Positions 1 through 6,284 of a DNA stretch of 7,098 nt are shown piece after piece. Source of the DNA: PFJX01 sp964440155. GTDB taxonomy: Bacteria; Pseudomonadota; Gammaproteobacteria; Burkholderiales; Thiobacillaceae. The DNA is taken from NCBI GenBank assembly GCA_964440155.1, contig CAYTRH010000149.1:1-7098 (forward strand), written 5' to 3'. The notes under the pieces are model-generated. The model had not been told where the DNA came from. It did not search any database and was given only the letters and a program-made list of their open reading frames with translations. Made by a program: the position numbers and the translations under genes. The stretch's first letter is position 1. The number at the start of each line of letters is the position of its first letter.

Positions 1-203
1 GGATCGCTTTCCGCCGGGCGCCGGACTGGCGGCGCGCGGCGTGGCTCGCCGCCGGCATCGGCCTGGTCGGCTACCTGTCGGCGTTCGCCCTGGCGTTGGC
101 GCTCGACCAGCCGTTCGCGCCGGTGCTGGTCGCGCTGCTGACGGCGCTTGCCGCGCTGGCCCAGGTCCGCCGGAGCGAACGGTTCGAGCCCGGAAATCGC
201 TGA
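1..203 (+). CDS. C-terminal part of an unidentified membrane protein
   Basis: An open frame enters from the left edge (first full codon at position 3) and ends at TGA 201-203, giving 66 residues. It starts with a basic patch (FRRAPDWRRAAW). Two hydrophobic stretches follow, roughly residues 14-33 and 38-54, split by a short LDQPF turn. The end is a charged tail (QVRRSERFEPGNR). This is what the last two membrane helices and cytoplasmic tail of an inner-membrane protein look like, with basic residues on both flanks. Codon choice is strongly G/C at third positions, like the other genes here, and this frame fits better than the two alternatives, which give arginine-rich nonsense. I do not recognise the family, and the N-terminal part is outside the window. 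No link with the DUF3299 gene can be inferred, because about 300 bp of structured noncoding DNA lies between them. Confidence 0.6.
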   Translation, partial: IAFRRAPDWRRAAWLAAGIGLVGYLSAFALALALDQPFAPVLVALLTALAALAQVRRSERFEPGNR

Positions 204-210
204 TCATCCT

Positions 211-229
211 GAAATCCGCAGATGAACGC
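211..229. repeat. Possible fragment of a dispersed intergenic repeat
   Basis: The 19 bases GAAATCCGCAGATGAACGC resemble a motif (ATCCGCAGAT followed by GAACGC) that I recall recurring in intergenic DNA of several gammaproteobacteria, often as degenerate tandem copies. Only one copy is present here, 7 bases after the stop codon of the upstream gene, so its status as a repeat cannot be shown from this window. Confidence 0.25.
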
Positions 230-375
230 GCCCGAGTGTGGGTCTGCCGGGCCGTCTGGCGAGGCGAGACGACGCGCTGGGTCGCTCCCTGCAAGGCGGA
301 GCAACGCCGCCAGGCGGCCCGGCAGGCGCGCAATCGGGTGGGTAACGGGCTCACCCGGCGGGTGACCTCGAGCGC
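228..375 (+). ncRNA. Candidate structured RNA or palindromic repeat element
   Basis: Three nested pairings fit one fold. An outer helix joins 228-236 with 367-375 (8 of 9 pairs, C-A mismatch at 232/371). A long arm joins 242-261 with 308-327: 20 consecutive pairs, of which 243/326 and 255/314 are U-G wobbles if the plus strand is transcribed. Its tip can form GCTCC/GGAGC (284-288 with 298-302). A third hairpin, TCACCC-GGC-GGGTGA (351-365), sits one base before the 3' strand of the outer helix. Both wobbles would be A-C mismatches in a minus-strand transcript, which favours the plus strand. I recognise no known RNA: it lacks the hallmarks of RNase P, SRP RNA or 6S RNA. The high GC content makes short helices cheap, so only the 20-pair arm is strong evidence. 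A MITE or REP-like DNA palindrome is equally possible. Confidence 0.3.
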
Positions 376-508
376 AGGCGAAACCCCCCCGTCCATAGCG
401 GCCGCACAAGGGCTAAGCAGCGGTCGACTGCGGTTTTCAGGATAATGCGCAACCGACTCCGTGCTTTCCGGTCATAACCGGGCTGCTGCCCACTCACGAT
501 TGCCCGCC

Positions 509-1099
509 ATGCTCAATCGAACGCTGTCCCTGCTGCTGATCGCGCTGTTGTCCGCCACGCCGGTGGCCGCCAGCAAGACCGAATACCAGGTCGGTGACCG
601 CCTGCCGCAGGCGGCGACCAAAGCGGCACCGGCCCGCGGTGGTGTGCGTACGCTCACCTGGGACGACCTGCTGCCGCCGGACTGGGATCCATCCGCGGCT
701 TTCAAGGGGCTGGACCTGGCCAGTCTGGACGATGCCGATCCGCGTGCCATGGCCGCGCTCGACGCGATGCGCAAGGCCTGGGATGCCGCACCGGTGAACC
801 ACGCGCTGGACGGCCAGCGCGTGCGCATCCCCGGTTTCGTCGTGTCACTCGACGGCGGTCCGGGTGAACTGCGCGAATTCCTGCTGGTGCCTTATTTCGG
901 CGCGTGCATCCACGTGCCGCCGCCGCCGGCCAATCAGATCATCCACGTCATGCCCAACCGGCCGGTGAAGAACGTGCGCACCATGGAGGCGGTATGGGTC
1001 AGCGGCACGCTGGGCATCGGTCGCTCCGACACGCCCATGGGCCGTTCCGGTTATCGACTGCAGGCCACCGAGGTCACGCCGTACAAGGCACCGCGCTGA
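509..1099 (+). CDS. Exported DUF3299 domain protein
   Basis: This is a 196-residue protein. Residues 1-21 form a signal peptide: MLNR, then a leucine-rich core, then a small-residue cleavage region near PVAAS. It should therefore be exported to the periplasm. From about residue 47 to the end it matches my memory of DUF3299: WDDLLPP near the start, a linker, then IPGFVVSLDG (107-116), EFLLVPYFGACIHVPPPPAN (123-142) and a C-terminal GY-rich strand. Cys133, His135 and His146 are candidate metal or redox residues, which is inference. Function is unknown. In some relatives the family lies near FtsX-type ABC transporter genes, but none is visible here. The frame is open upstream to a GTG at 461, which would put 16 polar residues before the signal peptide, so I prefer ATG 509 even though no clear Shine-Dalgarno precedes it. 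The gene converges with the BT1-like transporter gene. Confidence 0.85.
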   Translation: MLNRTLSLLLIALLSATPVAASKTEYQVGDRLPQAATKAAPARGGVRTLTWDDLLPPDWDPSAAFKGLDLASLDDADPRAMAALDAMRKAWDAAPVNHALDGQRVRIPGFVVSLDGGPGELREFLLVPYFGACIHVPPPPANQIIHVMPNRPVKNVRTMEAVWVSGTLGIGRSDTPMGRSGYRLQATEVTPYKAPR

Positions 1100-1104
1100 G
1101 TGCC

Positions 1105-1132
1105 CCTGCCGCGCGGGCGTGGCGGCGTCAGG
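1105..1132. terminator. Weak hairpin between convergent genes
   Basis: CCTG (1105-1108) can pair with CAGG (1129-1132), and CCGC can pair with GCGG inside it, leaving a small bulge. The hairpin lies in the 28-bp gap between the DUF3299 stop and the transporter stop and slightly overlaps the transporter's last codon. Neither strand has a T tract after it, so it is at best a poor bidirectional terminator. Confidence 0.2.
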
Positions 1133-2753
1133 CGCTGCGCAGGCGCGCCAGCCGGGTCAGCCAGATGGCCAGCAGCGGCAGCGTGAGCCCCAGCAGCGTC
1201 ACGGTGACCAGCAGGTGGCCCAGTTCGGAATAATCCGCCGCCACCTGGATGGCGCCGGTGGTGGCATCGCGCACCTCGCGGCTCACCGTGTAGATCTGGT
1301 TCAGGTACTTGGTGCCCAGCTGCGCCGCCGACAGCGCCAGATTGGTGAACGAGGCCATCACCGCAAAAAAAGTCGCCTTCAGATGCGCCGGCGCGGAATT
1401 GGCGATCCACGCCAGCATGGGCACCATGGCGATCTGCCCCAGCGGCGACTCCAACGCGGTGTCGATGATGGCGATGAAGCGCGCGTCCACCACGCCGCCG
1501 GTGCGCGCCGCGGTCCATTCGTGCAGGCCGTGATACATGCCGATGATGGGCAGCGACAGCAGCGTGCTGGCGATGGTGAGGAACACCACGATGTAGGCGA
1601 TGGAGCGCTCCGCCATGAAGCGGCGGAACAGGAACAGACCGACCAGCGTCAGGCTGCTGGCGATCAGCGACAGCGTGGCGAGGAAGGCTTGATCGAAGCC
1701 GAGTTCGTCGATCATCCACCAGGTGGAGCCGGCGCCGGGGCCGGGCATGGCGCGATAGACGAAGATGATGATGGCAGTGCCGAGCAGCGTGCGCCGTGCC
1801 TCCGGCGACAGCTCGCGCAGCAGCCTGGACATCATGAAGGCGATCACCGCGAACGAACCGATGAAGATGATCTCCTGCCCCCAGCGCAGATCGGACAGGC
1901 CGACGCTGATGGTGACCGCGACGAACACTGCGCTGCCGCCCAGGATCCACCAGTTGGGCGCGGTCCTGGTCTCCGGCTCGTGCAGCATGCGCGCGATGCT
2001 GGCGGCGTCGTGACCGGCAGCGCGCAGCCGGCGCGCGGCACGTCTTTTCAGTGCTCCGGCGAACAGCACGCCGGCCACCGACAGCGCCGGGATCGCCAGC
2101 GCGTACTGATAGACGCGCGCGTAGATCTCCGCCTTGGCCTCCTGGGACAGCGCCTCGACGCCCTGGAACAGCACGACATTGACCACCGCCACCAGCACGC
2201 TGCCGCCGATGATGGCGACGCGGCCCAGCGTCTGCACCGTGGTGTGCATCAGACGAATGGTTTCCGCCGCCAGCGGTTGGCCTCGTTCGTCGACGCGCGG
2301 CACCGCCTCGACGGTCATGGCGTCGGCGACGGCGTCCTGCATCACGTAACCGACCGGCGACAGCAGCACGGACAGCACGAACCAGGCTTCGATCGGCATC
2401 ACCGTGCGCATGGTGTCCGGTTGCGCGATGAGGCCGACCATGATCAGCAGGCTGGCGGCGATCAGCCCGGCGCCCAGATAGACCAGCCCCGCCTTGTGCT
2501 TCCACATCAGGTCGACCAGATGGCCGATGGGCATCTTCAGCGCCCACGGGATACCCGCCCAGAAACCCAGCGCGGCCAGGAAGGCGGCCGACAGGCCCAG
2601 GTATTCCTTGACGAAGAAGGTGCCGACGATGCCGGTCAGTCCCGACACCCCTGCCGCGCAGTACACCATCAGCGGCGGCAGGTAGGACAGCCGCAGCTCG
2701 CGGCCGAGCTCCAGGATGTTGCGGTCGAACCAGCGAAACAGGGCGGTGGACAT
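1128..2753 (-). CDS. BT1-like major facilitator superfamily transporter
   Basis: This is a 541-residue polytopic inner-membrane protein with roughly 12-14 hydrophobic segments, for example near residues 26-46, 54-72, 88-109, 179-198, 214-234, 293-312, 355-377, 386-406, 457-482 and 512-533. It resembles the BT1 (folate-biopterin transporter) branch of the MFS. FFVKEYLGLSAAFLAALGF (46-64) is followed by a PW...GHLVD stretch (69-81), QDAVADAMTVE (139-149) matches the family's D-x-x-x-D-x-x-x-x-E segment, LGFDQAFLATLSLI (351-364) opens the second half, and ATFFAVMASFTNL (460-472) resembles the BT1 end motif. A basic loop at 236-268 separates the halves. The substrate cannot be told, and pterin, folate or a pigment precursor is a guess from the family. 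ATG 2753 is chosen because the conserved region starts soon after it and the frame upstream is low-quality. No good Shine-Dalgarno is visible. It lies 89 bp after the solenoid gene on the same strand and may share its transcript. Confidence 0.8.
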   Translation of the reverse strand: MSTALFRWFDRNILELGRELRLSYLPPLMVYCAAGVSGLTGIVGTFFVKEYLGLSAAFLAALGFWAGIPWALKMPIGHLVDLMWKHKAGLVYLGAGLIAASLLIMVGLIAQPDTMRTVMPIEAWFVLSVLLSPVGYVMQDAVADAMTVEAVPRVDERGQPLAAETIRLMHTTVQTLGRVAIIGGSVLVAVVNVVLFQGVEALSQEAKAEIYARVYQYALAIPALSVAGVLFAGALKRRAARRLRAAGHDAASIARMLHEPETRTAPNWWILGGSAVFVAVTISVGLSDLRWGQEIIFIGSFAVIAFMMSRLLRELSPEARRTLLGTAIIIFVYRAMPGPGAGSTWWMIDELGFDQAFLATLSLIASSLTLVGLFLFRRFMAERSIAYIVVFLTIASTLLSLPIIGMYHGLHEWTAARTGGVVDARFIAIIDTALESPLGQIAMVPMLAWIANSAPAHLKATFFAVMASFTNLALSAAQLGTKYLNQIYTVSREVRDATTGAIQVAADYSELGHLLVTVTLLGLTLPLLAIWLTRLARLRSA

Positions 2754-2842
2754 GGGGCGGGAAACAGAGAGACGGTTACCTGAGTCGGCGCTGAGGCCCA
2801 GCCGGTTCCCGTTGCCCTTTCTGCCGTATCCCGCCTGCCCGC

Positions 2843-4693
2843 TCAGTGCGCCTGCACGCCCGGCCCGAAGAAGCGATAACCGGTACGCAATTGCCGGCTC
2901 AACGCAAAGCGCTTGCGCTCGGCGTCGCTGGTGAAGCTGCCGGCGATGGTGTCGTAGGCCTTGTCGGCCCAGGCGCCATCCAGCAACAGATCGGCCACGC
3001 CCTCGGCCCAGCGCAGCTTGTCGTTGGCGTTGGCGAGGCGGGCACCACACCGGTCCATCAGCGGGGCGATCTCCGACGGCGGCAGTTCATACGCCTTCAG
3101 ACGGGTGGCGAGCTGCACGCACTGGTCGCCGCTGGTGCAGGCTTCGACGGCCTTGGCGAACAGTGCATCGGCCTGCGCGCCGTCGCCGATGTCGCGATAC
3201 AGCTTGGCGATGTGCGCCAGCGCGTAGTGATCCTTGGCGCGCGCGGCGGCGTCGGCCAGCAGTTTCGCGGCCAGTGCGGCGTCACCCAGCGCGGTCTGTA
3301 CCGTTTCCGCCATCTTGGTGTAGTCGTACGGGCTGTCGCCCAGCGCGCGGCCCTCGATGTAGGCGCGCGCGCGCGCACGGCCATACTCGGCGTCCTTGAG
3401 CTCGGTGGCGCAGGTCATGACGATCTCGCGGAACCACACGAAGTCGCTGGCGTTGGCCACGCTCTCGTCGAGCAGCTTGGAGAGCCAGGCCTGATCACCC
3501 AGGCGGTCGACGCCCAGGATCAGGGACTTGAAGCGGGCGAAGTGGAACGCGCCTTCCTCGCGCATCTGCGCCTCGGCCTTGCCCAGCACCTTGCTGGCGT
3601 AGGCGGCGTCGTCCAGCTCCGCCATGATGCGGTCGGCCAGCGCGATCAACTGCTTGATGGTGGTGCACTTGGCTTCCTCGTTCTGTAGCGTCACATACTT
3701 GGCCTGGTTGGCTTCGCGCTTGGCCAGCTTGCCGGCGACGCGTTCGACGCGTGCCGCGTCATTGGCGGCGTGCCTGTTCACCGCTTCCACCACCTTGCGC
3801 ATCTCGTCCAGGTTGGCCACCGACTCTTCCGCCTTGGTCAACATGTCGGCCACACCCTGGGCATCGCCGATGCCGGCATAGGCGTCGGCCAACTGGATCA
3901 GCTCGCCGCTGGCCGTGGCGATGGCGCCGGCCTTGGCCAGCACGGCCTTGGTGAACTCGGCGTTGCCGGCGGCGGCGGCCAACACCTGCATCAAGGCGGT
4001 GAAATCCTTGGCCGACTCCAGTGCCTTGTCGTACAGGGCGCCTGCGGCGGCGGGGTCGATCTCGGCCATGGCGCCGGACAGCGTGATCAGATCGGCCGGG
4101 CTGCCGTATTTGGCCGCGCCCTCGTTGATCACCTCGACGGCCTTGGCGGTGTCGCCGCCCTTGGCGATGGTCCGCGCCAGCCGGGCGAAATCGGCGGCGC
4201 GGCCGGCCTTGGCCTTGATCTTGTCGATCACCTGACCGAACAGCGTGGCGTCGTTCAGCTCGGCCACCACGTTGGCCAAACCGTACAGTTCCTCGGTAGC
4301 GGACACTTCCTTGAGCGCACCGGCCAGCGCCTTGGCGGCAGCGGCAGCATCAGCCAGCGCCAGCCACTGGCCCATGCCCACGGACACCTTCTCGCCGCCG
4401 TCCATGGCGAAATCGGCGCCCTGGCCCAGCATCTCCTTGGCCTTGGCCTCGTCGCCGAGCGCTTTGTAGCCGATCGCCAGCGTGACGAAATCCTTGGTGA
4501 ACATGGCGTCTCCGGCTACCTTGTCCAGCGCCTTGCGCGCGTCGGCGGCGCCGGTGAAGGCGGTGCTGGTCAGGATGTCCTTGGCGTAGGCCATGTCGGT
4601 CGGATCGTCGAAGCACTCGCGCGCGAGGGCGAACAGGGCATCGGCGCTGGTGGCGGCGGCGACTTTGGGTTCGAGCGTGGAACGGTTGGCCAT
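2843..4693 (-). CDS. Uncharacterised alpha-solenoid (TPR-like) repeat protein
   Basis: This is a 616-residue, alanine-rich protein without signal peptide or membrane segment, so probably cytoplasmic. About 15-16 degenerate units of roughly 33 residues cover nearly the whole length. Each follows a helix-turn-helix pattern of the type L-x-x-L-A ... G-D-x-x-x-A-x-x-L-L/I-x-x-A. Clear units begin near residues 67, 135, 168, 201, 232, 264, 348, 388, 419, 458, 490 and 523. The stretch 300-346 is more charged and breaks the period. The C-terminus (590-616) is basic and aromatic (RFALSRQLRTGYRFFGPG). I recognise no named family. Such solenoids usually act as protein-binding scaffolds, and no catalytic motif is visible. 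ATG 4693 is preferred over TTG 4708 because GGAGAA stands four bases before it. The gene follows hslU by 135 bp and precedes the BT1-like transporter by 89 bp, all on the minus strand. A tie to either is speculation. Confidence 0.8.
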   Translation of the reverse strand: MANRSTLEPKVAAATSADALFALARECFDDPTDMAYAKDILTSTAFTGAADARKALDKVAGDAMFTKDFVTLAIGYKALGDEAKAKEMLGQGADFAMDGGEKVSVGMGQWLALADAAAAAKALAGALKEVSATEELYGLANVVAELNDATLFGQVIDKIKAKAGRAADFARLARTIAKGGDTAKAVEVINEGAAKYGSPADLITLSGAMAEIDPAAAGALYDKALESAKDFTALMQVLAAAAGNAEFTKAVLAKAGAIATASGELIQLADAYAGIGDAQGVADMLTKAEESVANLDEMRKVVEAVNRHAANDAARVERVAGKLAKREANQAKYVTLQNEEAKCTTIKQLIALADRIMAELDDAAYASKVLGKAEAQMREEGAFHFARFKSLILGVDRLGDQAWLSKLLDESVANASDFVWFREIVMTCATELKDAEYGRARARAYIEGRALGDSPYDYTKMAETVQTALGDAALAAKLLADAAARAKDHYALAHIAKLYRDIGDGAQADALFAKAVEACTSGDQCVQLATRLKAYELPPSEIAPLMDRCGARLANANDKLRWAEGVADLLLDGAWADKAYDTIAGSFTSDAERKRFALSRQLRTGYRFFGPGVQAH

Positions 4694-4697
4694 CGGG

Positions 4698-4703
4698 TTC
4701 TCC
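4698..4703 (-). promoter_or_regulatory. Ribosome binding site of the solenoid gene
   Basis: On the minus strand GGAGAA is followed by CCCG and then ATG 4693. This good Shine-Dalgarno decides the start: the in-frame TTG at 4708 lies upstream of the site and has no comparable one. Confidence 0.7.
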
Positions 4704-4765
4704 GGCAATGAAGGAAATCAGAAACTTGCGAACTTTACAGGGCCGGCGTCCGGCGTGGGCTAGGG

Positions 4766-4794
4766 TTTTTTTATTGGCGGATAAGGGATTTTTT
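4766..4794. promoter_or_regulatory. Two A/T tracts about two helical turns apart
   Basis: A run of seven T (4766-4772) and one of six T (4789-4794) stand with centres about 22 bp apart, in otherwise GC-rich DNA between hslU and the solenoid gene. On the minus strand they read as A tracts, 73-101 bp before the solenoid start codon. That position would suit an UP-like or bent-DNA element for a promoter of that gene. I could not identify convincing -35 and -10 boxes. On the plus strand the first run follows a small hairpin (GCCGG-CGT-CCGGC, 4742-4754) after 11 bases, but no plus-strand gene ends here. Confidence 0.25.
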
Positions 4795-4799
4795 CGCTG

Positions 4800-4826
4800 C
4801 CGCCGGGGGCCTTCCGTGCGCGGCGG
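4800..4826 (-). terminator. Hairpin just after the hslU stop
   Basis: On the minus strand CCGCCG starts two bases after the hslU stop codon and pairs with CGGCGG across a 15-base loop. What follows is A-rich rather than U-rich in the transcript, so it is not a standard intrinsic terminator. It may only protect the 3' end or slow transcription, leaving read-through into the solenoid gene possible. Confidence 0.25.
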
Positions 4827-4828
4827 GG

Positions 4829-6154
4829 TTACAACACATAGCGCGCCAGGTCCTCGCTCGCCGCCAGATCCTTCAGACGCGCGTCGACATAGGCGGCATC
4901 GACGCGCAACGTCTCGCCGGCACGTTTGTCGGCATCGAACGACAGCTCGTCGAGCAGCCGCTCCATTACCGTGTACAGCCGGCGTGCGCCGATGTTCTCG
5001 GTGCGCTCGTTGACCTGCCAGGCGATCTCGGCGAGCCGGCGGATGGCATCGTCGGCGAATTCCAGGCGCACGCCCTCGGTCTCCATCAGCGCCTGGTACT
5101 GGCGGGTCAGGCAGGCGTCGGTGCTGGTCAGGATGCGCTGGAAATCGTCCACGTCCAGGCTGGACAGCTCGACGCGGATGGGGAAGCGGCCTTGCAGTTC
5201 GGGAATCAGGTCGGACGGCTTGGCCAGATGGAACGCGCCGCTGGCGATGAACAGGATGTGATCGGTGCGGATCATGCCGTACTTGGTCGATACCGTGGCG
5301 CCCTCGACCAGCGGCAGCAGGTCGCGTTGCACCCCCTGGCGCGATACGTCCGGGCCGTGTCCCTCGCGGCTGGCGATCTTGTCGATCTCGTCGAGGAACA
5401 CGATGCCGTTGGCTTCGACGTTACGCAGCGCCGACAGCTTGACCTCCTCCTCGTTGATCAGCTTGCCGGCCTCCTCGTCGGCGAGCAGGCGCATCGCCTC
5501 GGCGATCTTCAGCTTGCGCGGCTTGCCGCGCCGCTGGCCCAGATTCTGGAAGATGCCCTGCAACTGCGTGGTCAGCTCCTCCATTCCCGGCGGCGCGAAG
5601 ATCTCCATGGCCGCGGCGGGCGTCGCCAGCTCGATCTCGATCTCCTTGTCGTCGAGCTGCCCCTCGCGCAGCATCTTGCGGAACTTCTGCCGGGTGGCCG
5701 ACTCCTCGCGCGTGGCGCCGCTCTCCCAGGCATCGCGCGCGCCGGGCAACAGGGCGTCGAGGATGCGTTCCTCGGCAGCCTCCTCGGCGCGCACGCGCAC
5801 GCGCCGGGTGGCGTCCTCGCGTGCCTGTTTGACCGCGATCTCGGCCAGGTCGCGGATGATGCTCTCGACATCCTTGCCGACGTAGCCCACCTCGGTGAAC
5901 TTGGTCGCTTCCACCTTGATGAACGGTGCCTGCGACAGACGGGCGAGGCGGCGTGCGATCTCGGTCTTGCCGACGCCGGTGGGGCCGATCAGCAGGATGT
6001 TCTTGGGCGTGATCTCGTGGCGCAGGCTCTCGGCCACGCGCATGCGCCGCCAGCGGTTGCGCAGCGCGATGGCGCAGGCGCGCTTGGCGGCGTGCTGGCC
6101 GACGATGTGCTTGTCCAGTTCGTGGACGATTTCCTGGGGCGTCATCTGTGTCAT
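4829..6154 (-). CDS. hslU: HslU, ATPase/unfoldase subunit of the HslUV protease
   Basis: This is a 441-residue protein (E. coli HslU has 443). It is an AAA+ ATPase whose hexamer unfolds cytoplasmic proteins and feeds them to the HslV peptidase. In order: Walker A GPTGVGKT (57-64), pore loop GYVG (90-93), the charged helical I domain (about 110-243), Walker B IVFLDEID (251-258), the arginine-finger segment QGRFPIR (321-327), sensor-2 GARRL (389-393), and the C-terminal tail ending ARYVL that docks into HslV. All key residues are intact. ATG 6154 gives MTQMTPQEIV, matching the E. coli MSEMTPREIV start. TTG 6175 and GTG 6172 are in frame but unneeded, and ATG 6145 would drop three residues. No strong Shine-Dalgarno is visible. 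Normally hslV lies just upstream in one operon. Here the upstream neighbour is a divergent gene, so hslV is not adjacent. A heat-shock sigma-32 promoter would be expected, but I cannot place one confidently. Confidence 0.97.
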   Translation of the reverse strand: MTQMTPQEIVHELDKHIVGQHAAKRACAIALRNRWRRMRVAESLRHEITPKNILLIGPTGVGKTEIARRLARLSQAPFIKVEATKFTEVGYVGKDVESIIRDLAEIAVKQAREDATRRVRVRAEEAAEERILDALLPGARDAWESGATREESATRQKFRKMLREGQLDDKEIEIELATPAAAMEIFAPPGMEELTTQLQGIFQNLGQRRGKPRKLKIAEAMRLLADEEAGKLINEEEVKLSALRNVEANGIVFLDEIDKIASREGHGPDVSRQGVQRDLLPLVEGATVSTKYGMIRTDHILFIASGAFHLAKPSDLIPELQGRFPIRVELSSLDVDDFQRILTSTDACLTRQYQALMETEGVRLEFADDAIRRLAEIAWQVNERTENIGARRLYTVMERLLDELSFDADKRAGETLRVDAAYVDARLKDLAASEDLARYVL

Positions 6155-6211
6155 GACACGTAAAGCTTTCACCAAGTGGCTGCCGAGTGACCGAAGTCTA
6201 TCATTGCCCCC

Positions 6212-6246
6212 GTCCCGGCCGAGCCGTTACCGGCGACGGCCGGGGC
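6212..6246. promoter_or_regulatory. Strong stem-loop in the hslU/DUF4426 intergenic region
   Basis: CCCGGCCG (6214-6221) pairs perfectly with CGGCCGGG (6237-6244), extended by a T-G and a G-C pair outside. Inside, after a small internal loop, GCCG (6223-6226) pairs with CGGC (6231-6234) around TTAC. The result is about 14 pairs in 35 nt. It lies 58 bases upstream of the hslU start and just before a possible -10 box of the divergent gene. It could be an hslU leader structure or a protein-binding palindrome. There is no T tract on either side, so a terminator is unlikely. Confidence 0.4.
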
Positions 6247-6253
6247 CTATAGT

Positions 6254-6278
6254 GATAATTCGATCCGCGTTCGAGGAG
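6254..6278 (+). promoter_or_regulatory. Possible -10 box and clear ribosome binding site
   Basis: AGGAG at 6274-6278 stands six bases before ATG 6285, a near-ideal Shine-Dalgarno that fixes the start of the DUF4426 gene. GATAAT at 6254-6259 could be its -10 box, with TATAGT at 6248-6253 as an alternative. No good -35 box is present, because the stem-loop occupies that place. The ribosome site is solid and the promoter tentative. Confidence 0.5.
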
Positions 6279-6284
6279 ACCACC

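Larger units (their letters stand above)
204..508. other. Noncoding region with inverted repeats
   Basis: This stretch of about 305 bases has no convincing gene. Open frames cross it on both strands, but they are arginine-rich or start inside neighbouring genes. It holds a repeat-like segment at 211-229, a long inverted repeat at 242-327, and a 15-bp palindrome at 351-365 (TCACCCG around a central G). A weak hairpin follows (CCGCA 402-406 with TGCGG 429-433, then four T). GATAAT at 441-446 resembles a -10 box, but nothing resembling a -35 box sits 16-18 bp upstream. A promoter for the DUF3299 gene probably lies near 400-460, but I cannot place it. Confidence 0.6.

Noticed and set aside
398..405. 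GCGGCCGC eight-base palindrome, also at 6724-6731
   Set aside because: This is a common GC-only palindrome (NotI site) in DNA of this composition. The two copies share no flanking sequence.
41..445. Open frames on both strands across 41-445
   Set aside because: They overlap the membrane protein tail and the inverted-repeat region, are arginine-rich and have no Shine-Dalgarno or domain; the structured noncoding reading fits better.
1119..2783. 554-residue open frame on the plus strand opposite the transporter gene
   Set aside because: Its product is rich in Q, H, R, G and D without hydrophobic core or motifs. It is the antisense shadow of a GC-rich membrane protein gene with clear MFS features.
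3770..4711. 313-residue plus-strand open frame opposite the solenoid gene
   Set aside because: It is glycine/leucine/histidine-rich, mirrors the alanine/aspartate codons of the solenoid repeats and has no own signals; it is a shadow.
5192..6163. 323-residue plus-strand open frame opposite hslU
   Set aside because: It lies entirely antisense to an unmistakable hslU gene and has no recognisable domain.
6160..6284. Sigma-32 heat-shock promoter for hslU
   Set aside because: On the minus strand CTCGAA near 6278-6273 is close to the -35 consensus, but no CCCCAT-like -10 box follows at the right distance, so I did not annotate it.
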